From Flavobacteriaceae bacterium (GTDB taxonomy: Bacteria > Bacteroidota > Bacteroidia > Flavobacteriales > Weeksellaceae): a stretch of 41,724 bases of DNA. Both the position numbers and the translations under genes were made by a program. The notes under the pieces were generated by a model. It was not told the DNA's origin and ran no database searches. It worked only from the letters and a program-made list of their open reading frames with translations. Positions 33,012 to 41,132 of the stretch are shown here, piece by piece. The stretch spans positions 1 through 41,724 of the forward strand of contig JAITMJ010000141.1 in the NCBI GenBank assembly GCA_031277475.1. Direction: 5' to 3'. Numbering within the stretch: position 1 is the stretch's first letter; the number at the start of each line of letters is the position of its first letter.

Positions 33012-34082
33012 ATGCCCAATACGATTATTATCGGTTCCGGATGCTATATTCCGCCAAGAATTATTGGCAGAGATTTTTTTATGGATTCGGAATTTTATGA
33101 CGAAAACGGCGAAAAATTCGATAAATCCAATGCGGAAATCATCCAAAAATTTGTAGAAATTACAGAAATCGAACATCGAAGATATATTGGCGAAAATCAA
33201 TCCAATTCGGAAATTGCGTATCAGGCTTCAAAAATTGCGATTGAAGATGCGAAAATCGACCAAGAAAATTTGGATTACATTATTTGTGCGAGCAATTTTG
33301 GCGAAGTCAATCTTAACGGAAATCAAAATTTTATGCCGAATATGGCAGCGCGAGTGAAAGCAAAACTCGGAATAAAAAACAGAAAATGCATCACTTACGA
33401 TATGATTTTCGGTTGCCCCGGCTGGGTGGAAGGCATGATTTTGGCGAATGTTTTAATAAAATCCAAGCAAGCAAAAAATATTTTGGTGGTCGGTTCCGAA
33501 ACTTTGAGCCGAGTAACCGATCCTTTCGACAGAAATAAAATGATTTTTGCTGACGGCGCCGGTGCTGTCATAGTAACGGCAACCGACGATGAAAACGCGG
33601 GAATTATCTCGCACAACAGTATTTGTGACAATGGTGCGGAACTCAATTATCTCGTCAATGCGCCGTCATTAAACGAAAATTCCAAAAATCCCGAAAAGTT
33701 GTACATCAGAATGCAAGGCAGAAAAATCTACGAATACGCGCTGAAAAATGTTCCTCCGGCAATAAAAGAAACCATCGAGCAAGCCGGACTTTCCATTGAA
33801 AATATTGACAAAATTTTGATTCATCAAGCCAATGCAAAAATGGATTACGCCATCATTTCAAATCTGTTCAAACTCTACGGAATCAAAGATTATGACCACA
33901 ATATTTCCCCGATGACGATTCAAGAATTTGGAAATTCTTCAGTAGCAACGATTCCAACGATGTACGATTTAATCATCAAAAATAAAATGGACAGACACCG
34001 ATTTCAAAAAGGCGACAACGTGATTTTCACGTCCGTAGGCGCCGGAATGAACATCAATGCGATTGTTTACAGGTTTCCATGA
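33012..34082 (+). CDS. Beta-ketoacyl-ACP synthase III family protein
   Basis: The 356-residue protein has the thiolase-fold KAS III triad: C135 in FGCPGWVEG, H271 in LIHQANAKMD and N308 in EFGNSSVATIP, plus the terminal SVGAGMNINAIVYRFP glycine motif. KAS III enzymes condense an acyl-CoA or acyl-ACP starter with malonyl-ACP. The length and the inserted N-terminal region fit flavobacterial FabH-like proteins; whether it starts ordinary fatty acids or a special product (as DarB does in dialkylresorcinol synthesis) cannot be read. A gene for an ACP fused to an LnmK-like domain follows on the same strand, suggesting a specialised acyl pathway. A TAACTTTG -7-like element lies at 32982-32989. Confidence 0.9.
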   Translation: MPNTIIIGSGCYIPPRIIGRDFFMDSEFYDENGEKFDKSNAEIIQKFVEITEIEHRRYIGENQSNSEIAYQASKIAIEDAKIDQENLDYIICASNFGEVNLNGNQNFMPNMAARVKAKLGIKNRKCITYDMIFGCPGWVEGMILANVLIKSKQAKNILVVGSETLSRVTDPFDRNKMIFADGAGAVIVTATDDENAGIISHNSICDNGAELNYLVNAPSLNENSKNPEKLYIRMQGRKIYEYALKNVPPAIKETIEQAGLSIENIDKILIHQANAKMDYAIISNLFKLYGIKDYDHNISPMTIQEFGNSSVATIPTMYDLIIKNKMDRHRFQKGDNVIFTSVGAGMNINAIVYRFP

Positions 34083-34186
34083 AAACATTCAAGAAAAAGA
34101 GTGAGATTTTTAAGTCCGTTTAAATCCGTCATTAACAAGAAAAGAAAATAAATCCAACAAAATAATCGGACAAATCTTTATTTAAT

Positions 34187-34194
34187 ATTTTTGT
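34187..34194 (+). promoter_or_regulatory. -7 element for the ACP-LnmK-like gene
   Basis: TATTTTTG matches TAnnTTTG and lies 15 bases before the ATG at 34210, indicating that this gene can be transcribed on its own from a very short leader. No clear -33 element. Confidence 0.45.
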
Positions 34195-34209
34195 AAAAAA
34201 TATCACAAA

Positions 34210-35304
34210 ATGAGGAATATTGTTCAGAGAATTTTGCCGGACATCAAAGAAGAACATTTCGACAGCGAATTTAAAAACCTTGCGATAGACAGCATTGATT
34301 TGGTTTCGCTTCGGGTGGAAATCGAAAACAGATTGGGCAAAATGATTCCGAATCGAGATTGGCTTTCGTTTAAAAATCTGAACGATATTTTTGCATTTTG
34401 CGAAAAAGAAAATTCCGAAAAAGAAATCAAATTTTCAGAAAAAACAACTGTAAAAACTGAGAAAAATCGGAATTATATCACAATGCCGCAAATGTGTTTG
34501 GAGGCACTTTCGGAAAATTGGCTTTTCAAAGAATCCGGAGATTTGCACTGGGATTTGCTTTGCAAAGGTCTCGAAACATCTTCTTCCGAACTGAAAGACG
34601 ATTTGGGAAACAGACTTTACGCCACTTTTGTGAGAATCCGAATTGACGGAAACCACAATTTAAGTGATTTCAAAGAAAACAATCCGTATGAATTTGATGC
34701 CGAACTTTCTCGCTTTGGTTTGGGAATGTTTTTCAGCAAAATCAATTTTAAATCTTTGGAAAAAAATATTAAGATGGATATGATGACGAGTTTTTCCATC
34801 AGAAAATCCACTACCAACAAGCATTTGACGAAAAGCCAACCCAATATTGAGAACTGTAAAATTCCTCAAAATCCGGAATTTCCCGATTTCGGAAATGAAT
34901 ACAGGCTCATTAAAAAAGAAGAACAAAAAACTTTAAATCATAGAGATTATATTTTCAATATTTCTGATAATCAAATGTTTACGCGAGAATATTCGTTGAA
35001 TCCTTACTACGATTTAAACGGAGTCGGATTGTTGTATTTTGCCGCATATCCCGTGATTAGCGATTTTTGTGAATTGCAATATTTTCACGGTTTGGGAAAA
35101 ACCGATTGGGCTGAAAATTACTTTACGATTTTTCGAGATGTGATGTATTATGCAAATTGCGATGCCAACGACAAAATCGTCTATGTTCTTAATTCTGTGG
35201 AAGATATTTCGGAAAACAGAGTGAAAATTCAAGCAATGCTTTACAGAAAATCCGACAACAAAATGATGGCAAGAATTTTTACCGTAAAACAAAAAAAGCA
35301 TTGA
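34210..35304 (+). CDS. Acyl carrier protein fused to an LnmK/Pnap_2097-like domain
   Basis: The 364-residue protein has two parts. Residues 1-66 form an acyl carrier domain with the phosphopantetheine Ser28 in AIDSIDLVSLR. Residues about 88-364 resemble LnmK/Pnap_2097-type double-hotdog proteins of polyketide clusters: MPQMCLEALSENWLFKESGDLHW, RLYATFVRIRIDG and ELSRFGLGMFFSK are family-like. LnmK is an acyltransferase/decarboxylase that loads propionyl units on an ACP; here carrier and enzyme are joined. It follows a KAS III gene, and a hexapeptide acyltransferase is convergent with it. Assignment of the second domain is from memory of the family pattern, without a search; ACP assignment is firm. 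Confidence 0.75.
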   Translation: MRNIVQRILPDIKEEHFDSEFKNLAIDSIDLVSLRVEIENRLGKMIPNRDWLSFKNLNDIFAFCEKENSEKEIKFSEKTTVKTEKNRNYITMPQMCLEALSENWLFKESGDLHWDLLCKGLETSSSELKDDLGNRLYATFVRIRIDGNHNLSDFKENNPYEFDAELSRFGLGMFFSKINFKSLEKNIKMDMMTSFSIRKSTTNKHLTKSQPNIENCKIPQNPEFPDFGNEYRLIKKEEQKTLNHRDYIFNISDNQMFTREYSLNPYYDLNGVGLLYFAAYPVISDFCELQYFHGLGKTDWAENYFTIFRDVMYYANCDANDKIVYVLNSVEDISENRVKIQAMLYRKSDNKMMARIFTVKQKKH

Positions 35305-35323
35305 CAAATTTTAAAAAATCAAG

Positions 35324-35881
35324 TCAGATTTTATGATTGATGTAGCCTTCCGTAGTATTCGGAATATTGAAAATTCTACACGGATTTCCCATCACCAAAG
35401 AATTGTCCGGAACATTTTCCGCAACGTAAGAATTCGGCGCAATCACAACATGGTTTCCAATCGTGATTTCACCTACGATTACCGCATTCGGACCAATCCA
35501 AACTTCATCTCCTATTTGCGGCGAACCTTTCAATTTTCCGCGATTGGATTGTGCAATGCTCACGCCCTGAGCAATATTGCAATTTTTCCCAATTTTCACT
35601 TTCGGATTGATGACCAAATTTCCCCAATGTCCCAAATACAAACCTTCCCCGATTTCTGTTTCAGGATAGATTTGAAAACCGTATTTTATTTGATAACGCC
35701 TCAAAACCAACCTCCAAAAAAATCCTAAAACAGGCGTTTTTCTATATTTTTGGGCTTTTCTGAAAACATAAATAAAATGAAGATTCGGATTGAAACATTT
35801 CGCCCAAATCCGAAATGTAGAAAGCCATTTTCCGCTTTCTCGGTAAAAATCTTTTTGGATGATGCTTTTTTTGTCGGACAT
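35324..35881 (-). CDS. Left-handed beta-helix acyltransferase, serine-acetyltransferase-like
   Basis: The 185-residue protein has a helical N-terminal part and then hexapeptide repeats forming a left-handed beta-helix: EIGEGLYLGHWGNLVINPKVKIGKN-type spacing, with IGDEVWIGPNAVIVGEITIGNHVVIAPNSYV, and the catalytic-type His in LGHWG. It ends with GNPCRIF, as in serine/sugar O-acetyltransferases of the CysE/WcaF group. It uses acetyl-CoA, or another acyl-CoA, on a hydroxyl acceptor. It is too short for CysE and has no serine-pathway neighbour, so a cell-surface sugar or lipid acceptor is possible. It converges with the ACP-LnmK-like gene, 19 bases apart. Confidence 0.82.
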   Translation of the reverse strand: MSDKKSIIQKDFYRESGKWLSTFRIWAKCFNPNLHFIYVFRKAQKYRKTPVLGFFWRLVLRRYQIKYGFQIYPETEIGEGLYLGHWGNLVINPKVKIGKNCNIAQGVSIAQSNRGKLKGSPQIGDEVWIGPNAVIVGEITIGNHVVIAPNSYVAENVPDNSLVMGNPCRIFNIPNTTEGYINHKI

Positions 35882-35931
35882 AAAAACAAAGATAGAATTT
35901 TAAATATTACCAACCATCAGCAAAAATAAGA

Positions 35932-35965
35932 AAAGCCTTCATTTTTGAGGGCTTGTTTTTTTTCT
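35932..35965. terminator. Terminator-like hairpin between divergent genes
   Basis: AAGCCTTC and GAGGGCTT pair around ATTTTT, followed by a T-rich run. It lies upstream of the promoter of the beta-lactamase-fold gene and upstream of the acyltransferase start on the other strand, so neither gene obviously needs it; it may end read-through, or be a relic. Confidence 0.55.
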
Positions 35966-35994
35966 ATATTTCTAAAATTAATCTGTGAATTTCT

Positions 35995-36002
35995 TATATT
36001 TG
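35995..36002 (+). promoter_or_regulatory. -7 element for the beta-lactamase-fold gene
   Basis: TATATTTG matches TAnnTTTG and lies 18 bases before the ATG at 36020. This also supports 36020 as the start over the longer frame from 35945. Confidence 0.5.
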
Positions 36003-36019
36003 GCGAAAATAAAATCATA

Positions 36020-37573
36020 ATGAAACGTACTTTGGCTTTTGGCTTTTGGCTCTTGACTTTTGGCTTTTTTAATGCTCAAATCGACGAAAAAAAATTAGAC
36101 GATTTAATTCAAAACACGCTGAAAACTTTTGATGTTCCGGGAATGTCCGTCGGGATTATTAAAGACGGAAAAATGGTTTATTCCAAAGGTTTTGGCGTTC
36201 GTTCGCTTAAAAATAATGAAAAAATGACCGACCAAACTTTGGTGGGAATCGCTTCCAATTCCAAAGGCTTCACCTGCACCGCTTTGGCGATTTTAGCCGA
36301 TGAAGGCAAACTGAATTTTGATGATAAAGTTTCCAAATTTATTCCCGAATTTCAAATGTATGATGCGGCGGTTTCGCAAGAAATCACGATTAAAGATTTG
36401 GTTACACACCGCGCCGGATTGGGGCTTGGGCAAGGCGATTTAATGTTTTTTCCCGAAGGCGGAACTTTGTCGGTGAACCAAATTATCCACAATGTTCGCT
36501 ACTTGAAACCCGAACATTCTTTCAGAAATTCGATGGATTATAATAATATTATGTTCATCGTTGCCGGCGAAATTATTCATCGTATTTCGGGGATGAGTTG
36601 GGCAGATTTCATCGAACAAAAAATTATGAAACCTGTCGGAATGATGTCGAGTTTCGGAAGTTACAACCGCGCAAAAGCCGCCGGAATCACGAACATTATT
36701 GATGCTCACGCTCCGGTGGACGGCAAAGCGATTCAAGTTCCGCACGATTGGAACGAAACCGCAAACGCCGCCGGCGGAATAGTTTCCAACATAAAAGATA
36801 TGAGCGTTTGGGCGGAATTTTTGATGAACGGATTCACCACAAAAGACGGGAAAAAATTGGTTTCGGATAAGCAAATTCAGCAACTTTGGCAAATTCAGCA
36901 ACCGATTTCCGTGGCGTTGAAAAATCCGTATGATACACATTTTTACGGCTACGGAATGGGCTGGTTTTTGAGCGATGTGAAAGGACATTTTCAGGTTCAG
37001 CACACAGGCGGTTTAATCGGAACCGTAACGCAATTTACCGTGATTCCGGATTTGAAACTCGGCATTGTGGTTTTGACGAATCAGCAAAGCGGAGCGGCTT
37101 TCAACACGATTACCAACACTGTGAAAGATTTATATTTTGGGATTGAAGATCGAGATTGGCTGAAAACTTACGGCGAAAGAATGTCGAATTATAACGCCGA
37201 AATTTTAATCGGTAAAAACGAAATTTTCGCGAAATCTCAAGACTTTGCAAAAAATAAAAACCTGCAGCCCAAACCCGAACAATTTCTCGGAACCTACACA
37301 GACAAATGGTTTGGCGATGTGGAAATTTCGCAATCGGGAAAAAGTTTTAGGATTTTCTGTAAAAATTCGCCGCGATTGAAAGGCGAATTATTGCCTTTTT
37401 CCAACAATACATTTATTGCAAAATGGGACGACAGAAGTTATGATGCCGATGCGTTCATTATTTTTAATTACGATGAAAACGGAAAAGCCCAATCTGCCGC
37501 AATAAAACCGATTTCGGACATCACCGATTTCAGTTTTGATTTTGAAGATTTGGAGTTGAGGAGAATTAAATAA
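36020..37573 (+). CDS. Secreted serine hydrolase of the beta-lactamase class C fold, with DUF3471
   Basis: The 517-residue protein has a signal peptide, then the class C/PBP motifs S79-N-S-K82 (catalytic Ser and Lys), Y174-N-N176 and H328-TG (KTG equivalent, here HTG). The C-terminal part from about residue 415 (LQPKPEQFLGTYTDKWFGDVEI) matches the DUF3471-like domain found in such serine hydrolases and peptidases. The start at 36020 gives a signal peptide, MKRTLAFGFWLLTFGFFNAQ, whose DNA is a tandem of TTTTGGC words. The HTG triad and the extra domain point to an esterase or D-aminopeptidase relative rather than an antibiotic-inactivating enzyme. Periplasmic or surface. Confidence 0.9.
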   Translation: MKRTLAFGFWLLTFGFFNAQIDEKKLDDLIQNTLKTFDVPGMSVGIIKDGKMVYSKGFGVRSLKNNEKMTDQTLVGIASNSKGFTCTALAILADEGKLNFDDKVSKFIPEFQMYDAAVSQEITIKDLVTHRAGLGLGQGDLMFFPEGGTLSVNQIIHNVRYLKPEHSFRNSMDYNNIMFIVAGEIIHRISGMSWADFIEQKIMKPVGMMSSFGSYNRAKAAGITNIIDAHAPVDGKAIQVPHDWNETANAAGGIVSNIKDMSVWAEFLMNGFTTKDGKKLVSDKQIQQLWQIQQPISVALKNPYDTHFYGYGMGWFLSDVKGHFQVQHTGGLIGTVTQFTVIPDLKLGIVVLTNQQSGAAFNTITNTVKDLYFGIEDRDWLKTYGERMSNYNAEILIGKNEIFAKSQDFAKNKNLQPKPEQFLGTYTDKWFGDVEISQSGKSFRIFCKNSPRLKGELLPFSNNTFIAKWDDRSYDADAFIIFNYDENGKAQSAAIKPISDITDFSFDFEDLELRRIK

Positions 37574-37646
37574 ATAGTTGAGTTTTGTAAAAAAAACAAA
37601 CGGAGACTTCCACCTCCGGTTATGTTACCAAACGAAAGTTTTCTTT

Positions 37647-37811
37647 ATGATAACTGTTAAAATTCAAATAGAAGAAGAAAAGAAAATTCTGAAATATCTT
37701 GAAAAAGTCTATGAAAAACTCACGGGGTTCAAAAAATCCAAAAATAGTGAATGTGTGGTGATGAAAAACAACAGAATTGTGAGGATAACTTCAACAGAAT
37801 TTTTCTGTTAA
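37647..37811 (+). CDS. Small helical protein, 54 residues, doubtful
   Basis: The frame is open from 37578, but the ATG at 37647 gives MITVKIQIEEEKKILKYLEKVYEKLTGFKKSK, which looks like a strand followed by an amphipathic helix, as in small Bacteroidetes proteins of unknown role. Its 3' end overlaps the convergent ribF gene by 21 bases. No ribosome-binding or promoter signal is clear, and it could be chance. Confidence 0.35.
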   Translation: MITVKIQIEEEKKILKYLEKVYEKLTGFKKSKNSECVVMKNNRIVRITSTEFFC

Positions 37812-38708
37812 AATTCTATCTTCTTCTAGCCTTTCAATCAGTTTTTCCGTAGTTTCAAATTTGATTTCATCATGAAGAAACCCCCGGAATTTTACCGTAA
37901 TTTTTTCGCTGTAAATATCTTCGTCAAAATCCAAAATATGAACTTCCACACTCATGTTTTTTCCATTAACCGTGGGGTTTGTGCCGATGCTCAACATACC
38001 TTTGTAAAAATTATTTTTCCTGAAAACATCCACAATATAAGCTCCTTTTTTCGGGAGCAATTTTATGGAATCAATCTCAAGATTTGCGGTTGGAAACCCC
38101 AAATTTTTCCCGATTTTTTTCCCGTGAATCACGGTTCCGGAAATCGGATAAAAATAACCCAACATTTCATTGGCTTTCGCGATGTTGCCTTCCAATAAAG
38201 CGTTTCGGATTTTCGTGGAAGAAATATTGTTTTCGTGAATATTTACCGCTTCCATTTGTTCGACTTCAAAATTGAGTTCGGACGAAAGTTTTTCAAGCAG
38301 TGCAAAATTTCCGCTTTTACTTTTTCCGAAAACGTGGTTGTAGCCTACTATCAAATGTTTTACATTCAGTTTTTCAATTAAAACTTGCCTCACGAATTCT
38401 TCGCCGGAAAGATTGCGAAAATCTGCATCAAACTCTTTTACAAAGACATTTTCGATACCGTATTTTTCAAAAAATTCAGTTTTTTCTTCAATGGTATTCA
38501 GCAGTTTCAGGTTTTCTTCAGGTTCAAAAATCAAACGCGGATGAGGCCAAAATGTAAGAACGGCAGTTTCTAAATTTTTTTCTTTGGCAACTATATTCAT
38601 TTTTTCGATAATGGAACGATGTCCGAGATGAACGCCGTCAAACATTCCGAGCGATAAAACCAAAGGTTTCTCGGAATTGTAAGAAGAAAAATTTCGGAAA
38701 ATTTTCAT
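37791..38708 (-). CDS. ribF: Bifunctional riboflavin kinase / FAD synthetase
   Basis: The 305-residue protein has the N-terminal FMN adenylyltransferase with LGMFDGVHLGH (20-30), the HxGH-type nucleotidyltransferase motif, and the C-terminal riboflavin kinase with GKKIGKNLGFPTANLE. RibF phosphorylates riboflavin to FMN and adenylates FMN to FAD in the cytoplasm. Length is normal for the family. Nothing odd is seen; the downstream small frame overlaps its 3' end. Confidence 0.95.
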   Translation of the reverse strand: MKIFRNFSSYNSEKPLVLSLGMFDGVHLGHRSIIEKMNIVAKEKNLETAVLTFWPHPRLIFEPEENLKLLNTIEEKTEFFEKYGIENVFVKEFDADFRNLSGEEFVRQVLIEKLNVKHLIVGYNHVFGKSKSGNFALLEKLSSELNFEVEQMEAVNIHENNISSTKIRNALLEGNIAKANEMLGYFYPISGTVIHGKKIGKNLGFPTANLEIDSIKLLPKKGAYIVDVFRKNNFYKGMLSIGTNPTVNGKNMSVEVHILDFDEDIYSEKITVKFRGFLHDEIKFETTEKLIERLEEDRILTEKFC

Positions 38709-39191
38709 AGGAATTGCAAAGATAAAATGTTTTTGGGAGATATTGCTATAAAGTTCCCGACATTAAATATCGGTTATTTCATCTGTTTAAGCCCCCTGTC
38801 CCCCGAAGGGGGCAAAAATGGCTATAGTTTTGTTTTTTTCTTTGAGTTCGTATTTATTTTTTTAGCGGGTTTGCCTCTGTCATTTTTATTATTTTTTAAT
38901 GGAATCGGCGAATCTTTCAGATTTGCCTCCTGCATTTTTATTTTTTTTTATGGTGTCGGCGAAACCTAACACAAATGAAAAAAAACAAAGTTTTTTTGAA
39001 ATTTGCCGGCGTAGCCGAGGTTCGGTGTAGCCAATCTTTCAGATTTGCCTCCTGCATTTTTATTTTTTTTAATGGTGTCGGCGAATCCTTCGGATTTGCC
39101 TCTGTCATTTTTATTATTTTTTAGGAATCGGCGAATCTCGTTCCTCGATTTGTTTGTGTGTCATTATTTTGTCATGGGTGTTTCATTTTTC
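38709..39191. repeat. Repeat-rich intergenic region before the Crp/Fnr gene
   Basis: At 38786-38813 the hairpin TTTAAGCCCCCTGTCCCCC-GAAGGGGGC occurs. From 38871 to 39140 four units of about 45-50 bases follow with TTTGCCTC, CATTTTTATTATTTTTTAATG and TCGGCGAATC in common, with partial copies of AATCTTTCAGA between. Related units are at 12141-12246 and, inverted, near 21280. Open frames here translate the repeat units and are not supported as genes. Confidence 0.8.
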
Positions 39192-39207
39192 TGTGAACCG
39201 GTTCACA
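39192..39207. promoter_or_regulatory. CRP-type palindrome upstream of the Crp/Fnr gene
   Basis: TGTGAACCGGTTCACA is a perfect 16-bp palindrome with the E. coli CRP geometry TGTGA-N6-TCACA. It lies 222 bases upstream of the Crp/Fnr start and 16 bases before TATATTAG (39224-39231), a near match to a -7 element. Two further copies are at 41378-41393 and 41415-41430. Confidence 0.7.
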
Positions 39208-39428
39208 ATTTTAAAAAAAATCTTATATTAGCCTTAATATTTTAACGGAAAAAGTATAAAGCATTCGCTTTTCTTGCAAAAGAAAACTGTCAATTTTCAA
39301 AGAGTCAAGGAAGCAATGTTCACGCTGGGCGTGAGCTTGTTTATTTGATTCTTGGGCGTGGCAGTGCCTCTTTTGCAATAAACGGGCTACACGCTTTTTC
39401 TATTGTCAAACTAAAAACTGCCAAAGAC
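39208..39428. other. Leader region of the Crp/Fnr gene
   Basis: It holds the near-match -7 TATATTAG, then about 200 bases without a supported gene. The stretch 39350-39400 (GGGCGTGGCAGTGCCTC...TTGCAATAAACGGGCT) looks like a degenerate, inverted relative of the GC-rich element at 12305-12370. The reading frame is open from 39345, but its extension translates this repeat. Confidence 0.45.
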
Positions 39429-40013
39429 ATGAAATGTGAAAAACTGATTAAATTTCTGGAAAAATATGGAAAAGTTTCGGAAGCGGAACAGGGAAACCTC
39501 AATAAATATTTTGAGTTTTCGAGTGTGAAAAAAAAGCAAATTATCGTGGAAAAGAATTTTCCGTGCAATAAGTTGTTTTTTGTAAACGACGGTATTTTAA
39601 GAACCTACTACATCAACGATGGCGGTAGGGAAATCACCCGAATGTTGGCTTGGGAAAACAGGTTCATCACGAATATCGAGAGTTTCAGATATGCCACAAA
39701 AAGCCACGAAATCATCGAATGTGTGGAAGATGCGGAAATTTTGTACATCAGCCGAGAGCATTTTAAAAAACTTGTGAAAGCATCTCCCGATTTGAAAAGC
39801 GTATATGCCGATATTTTGGAAGAATACACCGCTTTTTATGTGAAACGTTTCGAGGTACTGAACACTTTTGATTTGAACAAAAAAATTCAGCATTTGAAAG
39901 AAGATTTTCCACCAGAAATCATTAAAGATTTGAACGACACTGTGTTGTCCTCCCTCATCGGAATTTCAAGAGAATATTTTGTGAAGAATAAAAATCTGTT
40001 TTACGGGAAGTGA
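39429..40013 (+). CDS. Crp/Fnr-family transcriptional regulator
   Basis: The 194-residue protein has a cyclic-nucleotide-binding beta-barrel (residues about 25-115, with CNKLFFVNDGILRTYYINDGGREITR) typical of Bacteroidetes Crp/Fnr regulators, a long dimerisation helix (about 118-145) and a C-terminal DNA-binding segment (LNDTVLSSLIGISREYFVKNKNLFYGK) with a helix-turn-helix shape. No Fe-S Cys cluster is seen, so it is not an FNR oxygen sensor; its ligand is unknown. The last 38 bases, with the stop, recur at 41133-41170 behind the PIN toxin cassette. The palindrome upstream fits autoregulation. Confidence 0.88.
   Translation: MKCEKLIKFLEKYGKVSEAEQGNLNKYFEFSSVKKKQIIVEKNFPCNKLFFVNDGILRTYYINDGGREITRMLAWENRFITNIESFRYATKSHEIIECVEDAEILYISREHFKKLVKASPDLKSVYADILEEYTAFYVKRFEVLNTFDLNKKIQHLKEDFPPEIIKDLNDTVLSSLIGISREYFVKNKNLFYGK
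39976..40013. repeat. Crp/Fnr gene 3' end, copy A
   Basis: 38 bases including the TGA stop (encoding FVKNKNLFYGK) are identical to 41133-41170. Confidence 0.97.
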
Positions 40014-40032
40014 AAATATTGTTTTTATTTTT

Positions 40033-40063
40033 TTTGTTTCGTTTATTTCGTTTAGTATATTTG
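40033..40063 (+). promoter_or_regulatory. Promoter of the HTH/PIN cassette
   Basis: TTTG at 40033-40036 and TATATTTG at 40056-40063 are separated by 19 bases and match the Bacteroidetes consensus TTTG-N17-23-TAnnTTTG. It lies 18 bases upstream of the antitoxin GTG. It lies inside the cassette, so the payload brings its own promoter. Confidence 0.8.
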
Positions 40064-40081
40064 CACTAAAATTATTTTATC

Positions 40082-40513
40082 GTGGAAAAAATCATTAATA
40101 AACAAGACAGGCAAATGGCGCAAGCATCCATACACGCCATCAGATTGAATACGAGGAGGTTGGAAACTGAAAATATTACCATTCGTCTTGATGATACCAA
40201 TATTGCCATTCCTAAATCGGCGTTTTCGCTTTTATCTGATATTCTTTCCAATATGGCAGACGGCAAATCGGTTTCCGTGATTCCGGTTGAGCCGGAAATA
40301 ACTTCGCAACAAGCCGCCGATATGCTGCATATATCTCGTCCTTTTATGGTAAAACTTTTGGAAACAGGCGAAATTCCTTTTTTTAAAGTCGGAAGCCACA
40401 GGCGTATTTTGTTGAAAGATGTGCGGGCATACAAAGACAAACAGGAACAAATCAGAAAAAAACAGTTGGCTTTTCTTAGCAAACAGGCGCAAAAATTAAA
40501 CATGGGATATTAA
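40082..40513 (+). CDS. HTH (excisionase-type) antitoxin
   Basis: The 143-residue protein has an N-terminal region of unknown fold with IRLDDTNIAIPKSAFSLLSDIL and then a MerR/excisionase-type HTH (residues about 72-120: ITSQQAADMLHISRPFMVKLLETGEIPFFKVGSHRRILLKDVRAY). This is the usual partner of VapC-like PIN toxins of this type; it binds the toxin and the operon's promoter. The start is a GTG at 40082. Its TAA overlaps the toxin's ATG (TAATG), giving translational coupling. A C-terminal coiled region (DKQEQIRKKQLAFL) follows the HTH and may hold the toxin. Confidence 0.9.
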   Translation: MEKIINKQDRQMAQASIHAIRLNTRRLETENITIRLDDTNIAIPKSAFSLLSDILSNMADGKSVSVIPVEPEITSQQAADMLHISRPFMVKLLETGEIPFFKVGSHRRILLKDVRAYKDKQEQIRKKQLAFLSKQAQKLNMGY

Positions 40514-41082
40514 TGAAAAAAGAGCCAACCATCACGGCATTATTGGATGCCAATACGCTCTATCCGGCTCCTGTAAGAGATTTGCTGTTGCATTTGGCGG
40601 ATGTGGGATTGTTTTTCCCAAAATGGACGGAACAGATACACGATGAGTGGATGCGAAATCTCTTGCTCAATCGCCCCGAATTACAATTAAAAAATTTGAA
40701 CGCTGCCAAACGAGCAATGAATTCGGCTTTTCCCGATGCCGATGTTAAAAATTTTCATTCGCTCATAGAAAAAATACAATTACCGGATGCCGATGACAGA
40801 CATATTCTTGCTGCCGCTATTCATGCTAAAGCCGATTTTATTATTACCGCCAATTTAAAACATTTTCCCCAAAAATATATGGCAACTTTTTTTATACAAG
40901 CCTTTCATCCCGATAATTTTGTTGCCCAACTTTTTCATCAAAATAGTGACGTGGTTTTGCGGGCTTTCAACAAGCAAGTTGCCAATCTCAAACATCCGCC
41001 AATGACAAGGGAAGAAGTATTGCATGGTTTAGAAAAATGCGGATTAAAAAAAACGGTCGGTTTACTGCGTTCAGCCGGATAA
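40513..41082 (+). CDS. PIN-domain toxin
   Basis: The 189-residue protein has the PIN acidic pattern: D12 in LLDANTLYP, E45 in IHDEW, and the DADDRH cluster (D92, D94, D95) with NLKHF beyond (N114 where others have Asp). PIN toxins such as VapC are RNases that cut tRNA or rRNA. The C-terminal part (from about residue 125) is an accessory helical region. Gene order antitoxin then toxin, overlapping by one base, is as in these systems. Confidence 0.9.
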   Translation: MKKEPTITALLDANTLYPAPVRDLLLHLADVGLFFPKWTEQIHDEWMRNLLLNRPELQLKNLNAAKRAMNSAFPDADVKNFHSLIEKIQLPDADDRHILAAAIHAKADFIITANLKHFPQKYMATFFIQAFHPDNFVAQLFHQNSDVVLRAFNKQVANLKHPPMTREEVLHGLEKCGLKKTVGLLRSAG

Positions 41083-41132
41083 TCTTTTTTTGCAAAGTAA
41101 AGGTAAAAATCGTTGAAAAATATTTTAATCAG
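41083..41132. other. Non-coding right end of the toxin-antitoxin cassette
   Basis: Fifty bases between the toxin stop and tail copy B; no terminator or repeat is seen. Confidence 0.4.

Noticed and set aside
38727-39245. Open frames with repeated FASC-, LPLSFLLFF-like residues before the Crp/Fnr gene
   Set aside because: They simply translate the AATCGGCGAATC repeat units and differ from unit to unit, so they are not genes.
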